A DNA stretch of 64,000 bases from assembly GCF_021233055.1 (NCBI RefSeq), contig NZ_CP089538.1, positions 5,410,501 through 5,474,500 of the forward strand, given 5' to 3'. This document shows positions 18,174-27,235 of this stretch, one piece after another (position 1 is the stretch's first letter; each line of letters opens with the position of its first letter). A program made the position numbers and the translations under genes. Origin of the DNA: Spirosoma oryzicola (lineage in GTDB: Bacteria > Bacteroidota > Bacteroidia > Cytophagales > Spirosomataceae). Below the pieces are notes generated by a model. It was given only the letters and a program-made list of their open reading frames with translations, ran no database searches and was not told the DNA's origin.

Positions 18174-18953
18174 CTAATAAAAAGTTTTCCGCTGTGAATT
18201 CCAGTATTTGACTAAAATAAATGCAAATAGCATGCCCCCAATGTGGGCAAAATGAGCTACGTTGTCCGCCTGCGCCCGATAGACACCGGAGTAGAGTTCA
18301 TAGGCTCCGTAAAAAATAACGAGATACTTGGCTTTGATTGGTATAGGAGGAAACAATAAAAATAACTGAGTGTTCGGAAACAACAGACCAAAAGCCATTA
18401 TCACACCAAAAATCGCGCCTGATGCACCGACCATCGGCTCATTGACCTGATTACTAAAGATCTGGTTTACGATAGCCAGGCTATCCTTGATGTTCTTAGG
18501 ATCCGTTGGGTACTCCCGAAACTTCTCAACAAAAGGCACTAAGCGGTCATAATACGAACTGGCATATTGATCCACGAACGCGGAAAAAGCGTCGACACCG
18601 GGGCTGAGCCGGTAATCCCGAACGGTTTCATATACGTCGTGCATCTCCCAATAGTTTACACCCGAAAAAAGTAGCGCGGCCCCCAGCCCCGTAAAAAAGT
18701 AAAAAAAAGCAAAGCGACGCGGTCCCCAAAATTGTTCAAGCATTGGTCCAAAAACAATCAAGCCAATCATGTTGCTGAAAATGTGACCAAAGCCACCGTG
18801 CAAAAACATGTGCGTCAGCAACTGTATCGGATTAAATTGTTCAGATAGAAACGAATGCAGTCCGAATTGCTCAATTATACGTTCATTAGTAATAAAAAAG
18901 ACCAATACGTTGAGAATCAGTATAGCACGAACAACTGGGGTTAATGAAAACAT
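18174..18953 (-). CDS. Rhomboid-family intramembrane serine protease
   Basis: A 259-residue polytopic membrane protein. The catalytic serine lies in VGASGAIFGV and the histidine in FAHIGGMLFAF. HGGFGHIFSNMIGLIVFG is the conserved helix-2 motif. Between the first and later helices there is a long soluble insert of about 75 residues (around YETVRDYRLSPGVDAFSAF), which is common in Bacteroidota rhomboids. It starts 38 bases after mutL and its stop touches the next rhomboid gene, so mutL and both rhomboids form one unit. Rhomboids cleave single-pass membrane proteins; the substrates here are unknown. Confidence 0.92.
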   Translation of the reverse strand: MFSLTPVVRAILILNVLVFFITNERIIEQFGLHSFLSEQFNPIQLLTHMFLHGGFGHIFSNMIGLIVFGPMLEQFWGPRRFAFFYFFTGLGAALLFSGVNYWEMHDVYETVRDYRLSPGVDAFSAFVDQYASSYYDRLVPFVEKFREYPTDPKNIKDSLAIVNQIFSNQVNEPMVGASGAIFGVIMAFGLLFPNTQLFLLFPPIPIKAKYLVIFYGAYELYSGVYRAQADNVAHFAHIGGMLFAFILVKYWNSQRKTFY

Positions 18954-18991
18954 CGCTACGGGTTTTACAATTTACTCGTTTAACTCATTTA

Positions 18992-20974
18992 TCATCGAAA
19001 AAGTCCCGCAATTTTATCCAACGACAATACCGTGGTAACTGATTCGCCCGTAGGTGTATAGCTAGGGTTCGATGAAGCAAACAACTGATCGACCAATGCC
19101 TTGCGTTCTGTCGGGCTCAATCGGGTGATGTGCCGTTGCGATGCCCGACGAGCCAGCGACCTCGCCATCGACTCCGCCCGGTCTAGTTTTAACCGTCCTG
19201 TATCGGCCCGGAGCTGGGCCAGCAAGTTAGCAAACAATTCTTCCTCGTTCTCACCGGTTGTCATGCCCGGCACCCCCCGGATCACAAACGTATTCTGCCC
19301 CAACTCATCGAATTGAAATCCTAGATGGGTCAGATCGTCCCGCAAATCGAGAGCGAGCTGGAAATCCACGGGAGCCAGCGTAACGGTTTTCGGAAAAAGC
19401 AGCTGCTGCGATACCCCATTGTGTTTAGTCAAAGCCGCGTGGAACTGGTCGTACAGAATCCGCTCGTAGGCCCTGCGCTGATCGATCAATAATACACCCG
19501 ACTTGATGGTGGCCAGCAGGTAACGATTCTGAATCTGAACAATGTTTTCATCCTCAACAACCGGCGCTGATACGTCCTGTAGCTGATTGGCGCGGCTTCC
19601 TAGTGTTACGGCTTCGCTTTCGACCGGTTCGCTGGCGGGTGCGGTCTCAACCGCTTTGGTCGGCCCTAACCAGTCGCCAACGGATTCGGTAGACTTTACG
19701 TCGGACGATTCATCAATGCCTTTGAATAAAGCCTGCCAGTTATTGCTACTCGGCTTCTTGGGCATGTCAAAACTACCCCCAGCAGCCTTATCTAACGATT
19801 CCGTACGCAACGGTACTCGTTCGTTTTTCGGCTTATCTGCCGCAGGTTTATCACCGGATGCCCACGAAGGGGTGATTGGGCGCGGAACGTCCGCCTTCGC
19901 TTCAGGAGCCGAAGGCCGGTTCGCCGTCGCTCGTCCACCCGACAAAAAATTAACGTCTGATTCGAAATCGAGGGATGGGGTCAGGTTGTACATACCCACT
20001 GCTTTCCGAACAGCCGCCATCATAATGGCGTACACCGATCGCTCATCGTCAAATTTGATTTCCGTTTTTGTCGGATGGATATTGATATCGATGTGCGATG
20101 GGTCAATATCAACAAACAGCACGTAGAACGGATGGCTTCCTTCGGGTAGCATCCCCTCGTAAGCGCCAATCACGGCATGATGCAGGTAGTTGTGCTTGAT
20201 GTAGCGGTTGTTGACAAAGAAAAACTGCTCGTTACGCGCTTTTTTGGCCGATTCCGGTTTACCAATGTAGCCACGTACGGTTACGTAGGGCGTCTGCTCT
20301 TCGCAATAGTTTAACTGCTCCCGGTAGCTCTTGCCGAACATGTCGATGATGCGACGGCTTAGCTTTCCGGCATGAAGATTATAGATTTCCTGATCGTTAT
20401 GAAACAGCGAAAAGGCCACTTCCGGGTGGGCCAGCGCAACGCGCTGAAATTCGTCAATGATGTGACGCATCTCCACCGAATTCGACTTCAGAAAATTTCG
20501 GCGGGCCGGAACGTTAAAGAAAAGGTTCTTGATAAGCAGGTTTGTACCGGGCAAGCACGAGATTGACTCTTGCGCCTTTATGTCCGAGCCTTCGATCCGG
20601 ATTAGCGTACCGAGTTCATCTTCCGCCCGTCGCGTCCGCATTTCGATCTGCGCAACGGCCGCGATAGACGCCAGTGCTTCGCCCCGAAAACCCATCGTAC
20701 GAATGCGGAACAAATCGTCGGACGAGCGAATTTTGGAGGTAGCGTGCCGTTCGAAGCTCATCCGAGCGTCGGTCTCGGTCATGCCAACGCCGTCGTCTAC
20801 GATCTGGATCAGGTTACGACCTGCTTCGCGGATAATCACCTGCACGGATTTGGCCTTCGCGTCTACCGAGTTTTCGAGTAACTCTTTTACAACTGACGCG
20901 GGCCGCTGTACGACCTCGCCAGCCGCAATTTGGTTCGCAATCGAATCGGGTAGTAGCTGAATAACATTTAACAT
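18992..20974 (-). CDS. mutL: DNA mismatch repair protein MutL, degenerate C-terminal endonuclease motifs
   Basis: MutL couples MutS mismatch recognition to strand excision. The start at ATG 20974 gives the family N-terminus MLNVIQLLPDSIANQIAAGE (660 residues); an upstream in-frame GTG/ATG at 21007 would add an unlikely 11 residues. GHKL ATPase motifs are intact: ELLENSVDA, DDGVGM, RHATSKI and GFRGEALASIA. A long variable Pro/Ser-rich linker spans ~345-480. The endonuclease motif DQHA(x)2E(x)4E reads DQRRAYERILYD (498-509), and the usual C-terminal Cys motifs read MARSLARR and SSNPSYTPTGES. Nicking activity therefore seems lost. It heads a unit with two rhomboid genes. Confidence 0.95.
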   Translation of the reverse strand: MLNVIQLLPDSIANQIAAGEVVQRPASVVKELLENSVDAKAKSVQVIIREAGRNLIQIVDDGVGMTETDARMSFERHATSKIRSSDDLFRIRTMGFRGEALASIAAVAQIEMRTRRAEDELGTLIRIEGSDIKAQESISCLPGTNLLIKNLFFNVPARRNFLKSNSVEMRHIIDEFQRVALAHPEVAFSLFHNDQEIYNLHAGKLSRRIIDMFGKSYREQLNYCEEQTPYVTVRGYIGKPESAKKARNEQFFFVNNRYIKHNYLHHAVIGAYEGMLPEGSHPFYVLFVDIDPSHIDINIHPTKTEIKFDDERSVYAIMMAAVRKAVGMYNLTPSLDFESDVNFLSGGRATANRPSAPEAKADVPRPITPSWASGDKPAADKPKNERVPLRTESLDKAAGGSFDMPKKPSSNNWQALFKGIDESSDVKSTESVGDWLGPTKAVETAPASEPVESEAVTLGSRANQLQDVSAPVVEDENIVQIQNRYLLATIKSGVLLIDQRRAYERILYDQFHAALTKHNGVSQQLLFPKTVTLAPVDFQLALDLRDDLTHLGFQFDELGQNTFVIRGVPGMTTGENEEELFANLLAQLRADTGRLKLDRAESMARSLARRASQRHITRLSPTERKALVDQLFASSNPSYTPTGESVTTVLSLDKIAGLFR

Positions 20975-21043
20975 GGCTCGCTGATAGGGACACTCCGTTG
21001 CGGTCATTTGCCGCCTTATACAAGATACAACAAAATTAGCCCT

Positions 21044-21085
21044 AAAAAAAACCCCTGCCCAACGCTTTTTTGCGAATGACAGGGG
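21044..21085 (-). terminator. Intrinsic terminator of lpdA
   Basis: On the minus strand CCCCTG...CAGGGG with an inner CGC/GCG pair is followed by eight T residues (21051-21044). It sits 83 bases past the lpdA stop and separates it from mutL. Confidence 0.75.
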
Positions 21086-21167
21086 AAAATCTAAGGCAGG
21101 GAGCCCAAAGCAGGAACCGCGTGTTAGCCACTGTTTTGTACAGTACGCTCCCGTTCTTGGCTATTCA

Positions 21168-22568
21168 TTATAAGTGAATCGCTTCACCGTAGGCCGCTTC
21201 GGTAGCATCTTTGATTGCTTCCGACATGGTTGGGTGCGGGTGGACGGCTTTAAGAATCTCTTCGCCAGTCGTTTCCAGCTTACGGGCAGCTACGACCTCG
21301 GCAATCATCTCGGTTACGTTGTTACCGATGAAGTGAGCGCCCAGGAACTCGCCGTATTTCGCGTCGAAAATAACCTTCACAAAGCCTTCAGGTGTACCGG
21401 CAGCCTTTGCCTTACCCGATGCTGTGAAAGGAAACTTACCGACTTTCAGCTCATACCCCGCTTCGCGGGCAGCTTTCTCCGTATAGCCAACCGACGCGAT
21501 TTCGGGCGTGCAGTACGTACAACCCGGAATGTTGTTGTAGTTGAGCGGCTCAACGTGTGGCTGTCCGGCTATTTTCTCGATGCAGATAATGGCTTCGGCC
21601 GATGCAACGTGTGCCAATGCCTGCCCTTTTGTAACATCGCCGATGGCGTAATAGCCTTCAACGTTCGTCCGGTAGTAATCGTCGGTCACGATTTTACCCC
21701 GGTCAACGTTGATGCCTACTTCTTCAAGACCGATGTTTTCGATGTTGGCTACGACACCAGCCGCTGACAACACCACATCTACGTCGAATGTCTTTTCGCC
21801 ATCGGGCGTTTTAACGAATACTTTGCAGCCCTGACCGCTTGTGTCTACTTTCGTTACCTCCGATTTGGTATAAATGTCGACGCCCAGCTTTTTGTATTGC
21901 TTGGCCAGCTCTTTGGAGATGTCCTCGTCTTCGACGGGCACTACGTTCGGCAGGAACTCGATAATGGTTACTTTGGTCCCCATGCTCGCATACACGTAAG
22001 CGAACTCGACACCGATGGCACCCGAACCGATCACCAGCAGGGAATCTGGCCGCTTTTCGAGCGTCATTGCTTTCCGGTACTCAATTACTTTCGTACCGTC
22101 GATGGGGACGGATGGCAACTGACGGGCACGGCCCCCGGTAGCGATGATGATATGCTTGGCTTCGTATTCGGTAACCTTACCATCGGCGGCTGTTACGTCT
22201 ACTTTCTTGCCCGGCTTCACCTTACCGACACCACTGATGACGTCGATTTTATTTTTCTTCATCAGGAACTGGACGCCCTTGCTCATGCTGTCGGCAACGC
22301 CCCGGCTCCGCTTGATCACAGCCCCAAAATCGGCCTGCGACTCGCCCGAAACCGTAATTCCATAATCGGCAGAGTGTTTAATGTATTCAAAAACCTGCGC
22401 TGATTTAAGCAGCGCTTTGGTAGGGATACAGCCCCAGTTCAGACAGATGCCGCCGAGGCTTTCGCGCTCAATGACGGCCGTTTTCATACCCAACTGCGAC
22501 GCCCGGATAGCGGCAACATAGCCGCCCGGCCCGCTACCCACAACGATTACATCGTACTGTGCAGCCAT
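21168..22568 (-). CDS. lpdA: Dihydrolipoyl dehydrogenase (E3)
   Basis: This is the flavoprotein that reoxidises lipoamide in pyruvate, 2-oxoglutarate and branched-chain dehydrogenase complexes and in the glycine cleavage system. The 466-residue length is typical. The FAD site is GSGPGGYVAAI (11-21), and the redox-active disulfide is GGICLNWGCIPTK (Cys42, Cys47). The NAD site is VIGSGAIGVEFA, the second FAD contact GYYAIGDV, and the catalytic His-Glu pair is in HPHPTMSEA. No E1 or E2 gene lies next to it, so it probably serves several complexes. It is monocistronic between its own terminator and the divergent prfB. Confidence 0.96.
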   Translation of the reverse strand: MAAQYDVIVVGSGPGGYVAAIRASQLGMKTAVIERESLGGICLNWGCIPTKALLKSAQVFEYIKHSADYGITVSGESQADFGAVIKRSRGVADSMSKGVQFLMKKNKIDVISGVGKVKPGKKVDVTAADGKVTEYEAKHIIIATGGRARQLPSVPIDGTKVIEYRKAMTLEKRPDSLLVIGSGAIGVEFAYVYASMGTKVTIIEFLPNVVPVEDEDISKELAKQYKKLGVDIYTKSEVTKVDTSGQGCKVFVKTPDGEKTFDVDVVLSAAGVVANIENIGLEEVGINVDRGKIVTDDYYRTNVEGYYAIGDVTKGQALAHVASAEAIICIEKIAGQPHVEPLNYNNIPGCTYCTPEIASVGYTEKAAREAGYELKVGKFPFTASGKAKAAGTPEGFVKVIFDAKYGEFLGAHFIGNNVTEMIAEVVAARKLETTGEEILKAVHPHPTMSEAIKDATEAAYGEAIHL

Positions 22569-22733
22569 TTTTTCTGTATTGGAGTTATGTCAGGAATCGT
22601 CAGACGGGTTCATGAATCAACGGGTTTGTTTCCGAATGGAGCATGAACATAGCTGACCCTCTGTTTTGAAAACGCAAAGGTAGGTCGAAAAGTTGACACC
22701 GGAATCAAACCACGGATACGCCTTCTTTTGTTC

Positions 22734-22741
22734 TATCTTTG
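22734..22741 (+). promoter_or_regulatory. Possible -7 box for prfB
   Basis: TATCTTTG matches TAnnTTTG about 120 bases before the prfB ATG in the 291-base divergent region between lpdA and prfB. No TTG at standard spacing. I see no other gene or RNA in this gap. Confidence 0.4.
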
Positions 22742-22859
22742 TAGGTTCATTTTTTACACGAAAGATGTCGGTAAGGGGCACTAGATAACGGGGTTATGTA
22801 AGCTTACCATCGAGCGACTAATAGCTCTTTACCGTCGTCGATAACAATACGACAAGTTC

Positions 22860-23937
22860 ATGACAACTGATCAGTTGAACGACTTGAGGGCCAGAGTAGA
22901 GGCCCTGAGGGGGTATCTTTGACTACGACACCAAACGGGAGCAGCTCGCTGAACTCGAACAGCAGACATTTCAGCCTGAATTCTGGTCCGACGCGACGCG
23001 GGCCGAGGGCGTAATGAAACAGGTCCGCGCCCTGAAAGGCTGGATTTCGGGTTATGATAAGCTGAACAGTCAGTTCGGTGATCTCGAAACTCTCTTTGAA
23101 TTCTACGAAGCGGGCGACGTTGCCGAAGAAGAAGTTGATGAGGAAGGCCGAAAGGTAACCGATACCCTCGAGGACCTCGAACTTAAAAAGATGCTGGGTA
23201 ACGAAGAGGACCAACTCAGCGCTGTTCTTGAAATCAATGCGGGTGCGGGTGGCACCGAAAGCCAGGACTGGGCCGATATGCTGTACCGGATGTACATGCG
23301 CTGGGCCGAGAAACACGGCTATGCACTCAAACAGGTCGATTATCAGGAAGGGGACACGGCGGGTATCAAATCGGCCACTATCGAGGTAGATGGGGCCCTG
23401 GCGTACGGTTTCTTGAAATCAGAGAACGGGGTTCATCGGCTGGTTCGTATTTCGCCGTTCGACTCAAACGCCCGCCGACATACTTCGTTTGCGTCGGTAT
23501 TTGCGTACCCACTCGTTGACGATACCATTCAAATAGAAGTCAATCCGGCGGATATTGACTGGGATACGTTCCGGTCAGGGGGTGCCGGTGGCCAGAACGT
23601 CAACAAAGTCGAAACCGCCGTACGCTTGCGTCACCATCCGTCGGGCATTATCATCGAGTGTCAACAGGAACGGAGCCAGCTACAGAACAAGGAAGTGGCC
23701 ATGCGTCTGCTAAAATCGAAGCTCTACGAGATTGAGGTCCAGAAACGGAATGCCGCTCGCGCCGAAGTAGAAGCCGGTAAGCAGAAAATTGAATGGGGTT
23801 CGCAAATCCGGTCGTACGTACTTGATGACCGACGCGTGAAGGACCACCGGACGGGCTACCAGACCTCGAACACGGAAGCGGTACTCGACGGCGATATCGA
23901 TCCGTTCATAAAAGCGTTTCTGTTGGAGCAGGAATAA
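22860..23937 (+). CDS. prfB: Peptide chain release factor 2, with programmed +1 frameshift
   Basis: RF2 recognises UGA and UAA and triggers peptide release. The gene is in two frames. ATG 22860 opens a 20-codon frame that ends at an in-frame TGA (22920-22922), and translation resumes at +1 from GAC 22921, giving 358 residues. The slip site CTT TGA C is preceded by an internal Shine-Dalgarno-like AGGGGG, as in the classic RF2 site. The junction reads ...[15 protein letters not shown]..., matching the family. The SPF codon-recognition tripeptide is in [11 protein letters not shown], and the catalytic GGQ in [12 protein letters not shown] call starting at 23014 would wrongly lose the N-terminal domain. 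Confidence 0.97.
22908..22923 (+). promoter_or_regulatory. RF2 programmed +1 frameshift signal
   Basis: AGGGGG (internal Shine-Dalgarno-like element), TAT, then CTT TGA C. Low RF2 slows termination at the UGA and favours slippage of the CUU-decoding tRNA to UUU, so RF2 controls its own synthesis (established for the family). The bases present match that signal exactly. Confidence 0.93.
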
Positions 23938-24060
23938 CAGCAGAACCGCACCAATAGCTTTGCAGGATTTGTGTGATTATACCGGTTATCGCCATTTCGG
24001 GACAATCCAGCCTTCTGAAAATACCGTTTATTAGGCACGGATACGAACGATCAGCAATTC

Positions 24061-24771
24061 ATGGCAACAAACCCAATCATACAAATCCTGATTTTAACAC
24101 TTTTTCTGGCCTGCACCGCACAGACTGACCATTCCCTGATGATCGCAAACTCCGACGCGTCTCAATCCCATTATACGTTTTTGTCCCTGGGCGATTCGTA
24201 CACCATCGGCGAGAGCGTTTCGGAATCAGCGCGGTGGAGTGTGCAACTAGCAGACTTGTTACGAAAAGACGGTCTGGATATAGCCAAACCTGATATCATT
24301 GCCCGAACGGGCTGGACAACGGCGGAATTACAGGATGCGATCAAAGCCAGCGGCAATCAAAAAACGTATGACCTGGTTTCCTTACTGATCGGAGTCAACA
24401 ACCAATACCGGGGGCAAAGCAAAGACCGCTACCAAACTGAACTCCGGCAGTTGCTTCAAACCGCTACCCGTTTTGCGGGGGGTAAAACGAATCACGTGTT
24501 TGTGCTTTCGATTCCTGATTGGGGCCAGTCGCCCTATGCGCAAGGCCGTAACCAAAAGCAAATCACGGAGGAGATTGATGCCTTCAACGCCATTGCCGAG
24601 CAGGAGTGCAAAGCAGCCAGCATTGCCTACGTCAATATTACACCGATCACGCGTCAGGCAGCTGGTGATGACAATCAGTTCGCATCCGATGGCCTTCACT
24701 ATTCAGGCAAACAAATGCGTCAATGGGCCGAAGCCGCGCTGCCAACAGCCAAATCATTGCTTGACCATTAG
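24061..24771 (+). CDS. SGNH/GDSL hydrolase lipoprotein
   Basis: A 236-residue protein with a hydrophobic N-terminus ending in FLACTAQ (lipobox Cys18), so it is probably a lipoprotein. Block I is SLGDSYTIGES with the nucleophilic Ser46. Block III is represented by GVNNQYRG. Block V is SDGLHYS with Asp210 and His213. This complete SGNH set indicates an esterase or lipase acting on envelope or exported lipid or acyl-sugar substrates. The substrate is unknown. It is convergent with the DUF2306-like gene, with only 2 bases between stops. Confidence 0.88.
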   Translation: MATNPIIQILILTLFLACTAQTDHSLMIANSDASQSHYTFLSLGDSYTIGESVSESARWSVQLADLLRKDGLDIAKPDIIARTGWTTAELQDAIKASGNQKTYDLVSLLIGVNNQYRGQSKDRYQTELRQLLQTATRFAGGKTNHVFVLSIPDWGQSPYAQGRNQKQITEEIDAFNAIAEQECKAASIAYVNITPITRQAAGDDNQFASDGLHYSGKQMRQWAEAALPTAKSLLDH

Positions 24772-24773
24772 GT

Positions 24774-25472
24774 CTATCGCTCGACGGTTCGCGTGGTGTG
24801 AGCGAACTTCTGTTTGTAGTACCGCACGGTCCGACCTATCAACAAGCCACCGATGAGTGCGGGCGCTATCCAGACCATCGTTCCTATCCATTCTGGCGTT
24901 TGCTGAGGCATCAGGTAACGCGCATTGGTTACCAGCGCTGCCGTAAATGTAGCGATGTACGAACCTCCCATGCGTGTAATGTGATGGAAGAACCAGTGCA
25001 TTTTTTCGGTGGGGCGGCTAAATTGGAGGATGTCCCGTCTTGCAAAACTTCCGGTCAAGAACCCAAAAAATGTAAACAGGACAGGGAAGAATGAAGGGCC
25101 AAATTTTGTCATCAGGTATAAACCAAAACCGATCATGGCTATGCTCACTGCCGCTGTGAAGTAGGTAAGCAACCGGTCAACACGGGTTGGTCCTGACTTT
25201 TTCTGCTTTGTCGCCCGCCAGCCGGAGACGCATAGATAGAAACTAAATACGGCGATCCCGGTTAGGAACAGTCGCATCATCTTGAACGGTTGCAGCCCAC
25301 AGAGAAGCAATGCCGTTACGGCTACGGTAATCATGCAGTAGACATACACAAGGCCCGTACGGTTGTGCAGGCGACCGCCTTTCTGGGAGAACATAGGAAT
25401 CAGGCCAATGATCAGAGCCGTAATTCCGCTAACGATATGGATAATGAGTAAGGAAAGAATAAGCGTTTTCAT
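24774..25472 (-). CDS. DUF2306-like polytopic membrane protein
   Basis: 232 residues with about six hydrophobic helices. The first loop reads KGGRLHNRTGLVYVYCM, resembling the H(R/N)xxG segment of DUF2306-type membrane proteins, and there is a conserved-looking His pair in HWFFHHITRMGGSYIATF. The function of this family is not established. It is transcribed alone and ends two bases from the convergent SGNH hydrolase gene. The assignment to DUF2306 is by appearance only. Confidence 0.6.
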   Translation of the reverse strand: MKTLILSLLIIHIVSGITALIIGLIPMFSQKGGRLHNRTGLVYVYCMITVAVTALLLCGLQPFKMMRLFLTGIAVFSFYLCVSGWRATKQKKSGPTRVDRLLTYFTAAVSIAMIGFGLYLMTKFGPSFFPVLFTFFGFLTGSFARRDILQFSRPTEKMHWFFHHITRMGGSYIATFTAALVTNARYLMPQQTPEWIGTMVWIAPALIGGLLIGRTVRYYKQKFAHTTRTVER

Positions 25473-25606
25473 GCTTGTAGGCGGTTGCGTTTAACAGCAG
25501 CAAACCTACGGCGGTGCCTTCTTTCTCAGCTAATTAATGGGTTCTACAACACGGTTTGGGACGTTTGGTAAGCCTTCCTAGCTGTTGGGACAAACGGTGG
25601 GACGTT

Positions 25607-26524
25607 TCACAAAGCTTTCAACTCAGCCACTAGCGTATCGTTATATTTTCGGGCTACGGGTATTTGAAATTGGCCGTCCAGCAAATGCAGTTTGTAGCCC
25701 TGCGCGTTACCCGTGACCCGCTCAACCCGATCCAGATTCACGATATAGGAACGATGGCAACGAACAAGGTGCGGTAACTTGATCTGGCCTTCTAATCGAC
25801 TCAGGCTACTCCGGAGCAACGGCTTAGTTGGCAGGCTTTGTCCGGTTCGATCGTTCTTCAAATAAACGACGGTGCAATAATTGTCGCTCGATTCGATAAA
25901 CAGCAGATCGGCAGGTGGTAGCGTGAGCACGTCTTTTTCGTTCTCGGCTACGAGTGTCAACAAACCAGTAACAGGCTGGTCAGGCAGAACGGTAGGTTGT
26001 TCCTCCTGAAACAAATCAGTTGGTTCGGGCAGATGCGGGGTATGGCTGGATAAATCGGCTGCGGAGTTACTGTACTTTTTGAGCTGGCGGATGTAACTGA
26101 ACAGAACCGTGCCCGTAACGGGAAACAGCCCGACCAGAAACGTAATCACCAGCATACTTAGCCAACCGATGCCACTTTTTTCTTCGTTGATCAACCACGC
26201 CAGATAAACCCGATTGGCGACGGCAATCAACAGAATATTCACCATAACGGTCAGAATCTGACGACCTACCGTCCACCGCTCTTCATCAAACAGTTTCGGA
26301 AACAGAAGCGGCCAGACAATGAAATTGATGGCTGTTATCAGAAACGTGATGACACCAAACCCCAGCAGTTTTGCCAGTTTGTGGGGCGTCTCCCATAGAT
26401 TCAGCCCGAACGGTTGAAAGGCAAAAAGAAAGACGCCAACAAACAGCCCAATCAAAGCAGCCTGACGTAAGTGGCGCGGGATAGACGCTTCGGTTGGAAA
26501 AGGCTGGCTGAGTATTTTGAACAT
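25607..26524 (-). CDS. Membrane-anchored LytTR-type transcriptional regulator
   Basis: 305 residues. The N-terminal ~150 residues contain four hydrophobic helices (LIGLFVGVFLFAFQPFGLN; LLGFGVITFLITAINFIVW; ILTVMVNILLIAVANRVYL; SMLVITFLVGLFPVTGTVL). A linker of ~45 residues follows, then a C-terminal LytTR DNA-binding domain (~205-305): DLLFIESSDNYCTVVYL, LVRCHRSYIVNLDRVERV, QIPVARKYNDTL. There is no receiver domain, so it is not a response regulator of a two-component pair. It starts 19 bases after a rhomboid protease gene on the same strand. A membrane-tethered transcription factor beside an intramembrane protease suggests, but does not prove, release by proteolysis. Confidence 0.88.
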   Translation of the reverse strand: MFKILSQPFPTEASIPRHLRQAALIGLFVGVFLFAFQPFGLNLWETPHKLAKLLGFGVITFLITAINFIVWPLLFPKLFDEERWTVGRQILTVMVNILLIAVANRVYLAWLINEEKSGIGWLSMLVITFLVGLFPVTGTVLFSYIRQLKKYSNSAADLSSHTPHLPEPTDLFQEEQPTVLPDQPVTGLLTLVAENEKDVLTLPPADLLFIESSDNYCTVVYLKNDRTGQSLPTKPLLRSSLSRLEGQIKLPHLVRCHRSYIVNLDRVERVTGNAQGYKLHLLDGQFQIPVARKYNDTLVAELKAL

Positions 26525-26543
26525 ACCACTTTACAGCTATCAT

Positions 26544-27167
26544 CTAAAACAAGCGCCATCCCGCAATCTGATCGATAAACTGGGGCAAAACGGGCGGGTA
26601 CACTAAAATTATAAAGGCGACACCAAATAATGCACCGTAAATGTGCGCATCGTGGTTCACGTTGCCCGCACCCCGCTGAGACTCGTAGTACGAATACAGC
26701 AGATAAATTGGTCCGAATATAAAGCCGGGAATGCCGATCGGAATAATAAACAGCATGATTTTAGACAACGGGCTGATCAAAATTGCCGCGAAAATAATTG
26801 CCGCTACCCCACCCGACGCGCCCAGCGAATTGTAGCCAGAATCGTTACGGTGTTTCAGAAACGTTGGAATATCCGACACGACAATAGCGATCAGATAAAA
26901 ACCTATGTAGTAGAGTGGCCCACTTGCGCCAAACAGGCTATTAAACACTTGCTCCATCAGTCCACCGAAGGCGTAAAGGCTGATCATGTTGAAGATCAAG
27001 TGCATCCAGTCGGCGTGCAAAAACCCCGATGTCAGAAAACGATAATATTGGTTCCGTTTCGCCACCTGATACGGATTCATGACCCAGCGGTTCATGACAC
27101 TGTAGTCGTTCCAGGCCCAGAGGCTAATACCAACCGTAACGAGAATAATAATAAGGGTTACGTTCAT
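26544..27167 (-). CDS. Rhomboid-family intramembrane serine protease
   Basis: I start at ATG 27167 (207 residues, MNVTLIIILVTVGISLWAW), since the longer frame begins with GTG at 27188. It is a compact six-helix rhomboid. The conserved helix is DWMHLIFNMISLYAFGG, the catalytic serine is in LGASGGVAAI, and the histidine in HDAHIYGALFG. It lacks any large soluble domain. It lies 19 bases upstream of the LytTR membrane regulator and 68 bases downstream of the polyprenyl synthase, all on one strand. Confidence 0.92.
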   Translation of the reverse strand: MNVTLIIILVTVGISLWAWNDYSVMNRWVMNPYQVAKRNQYYRFLTSGFLHADWMHLIFNMISLYAFGGLMEQVFNSLFGASGPLYYIGFYLIAIVVSDIPTFLKHRNDSGYNSLGASGGVAAIIFAAILISPLSKIMLFIIPIGIPGFIFGPIYLLYSYYESQRGAGNVNHDAHIYGALFGVAFIILVYPPVLPQFIDQIAGWRLF

Positions 27168-27235
27168 AAAGAGAGATGCGTGATACACGCTGTATGATTT
27201 CTTAAGTCTGTCTGTATCTTACGTCACACAGGCTA

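Noticed and set aside
23014..23937. prfB starting at 23014 as a shorter release factor
   Set aside because: The RF2 N-terminal domain is encoded upstream in two frames joined by the canonical CTT TGA C frameshift site, so the gene starts at 22860.
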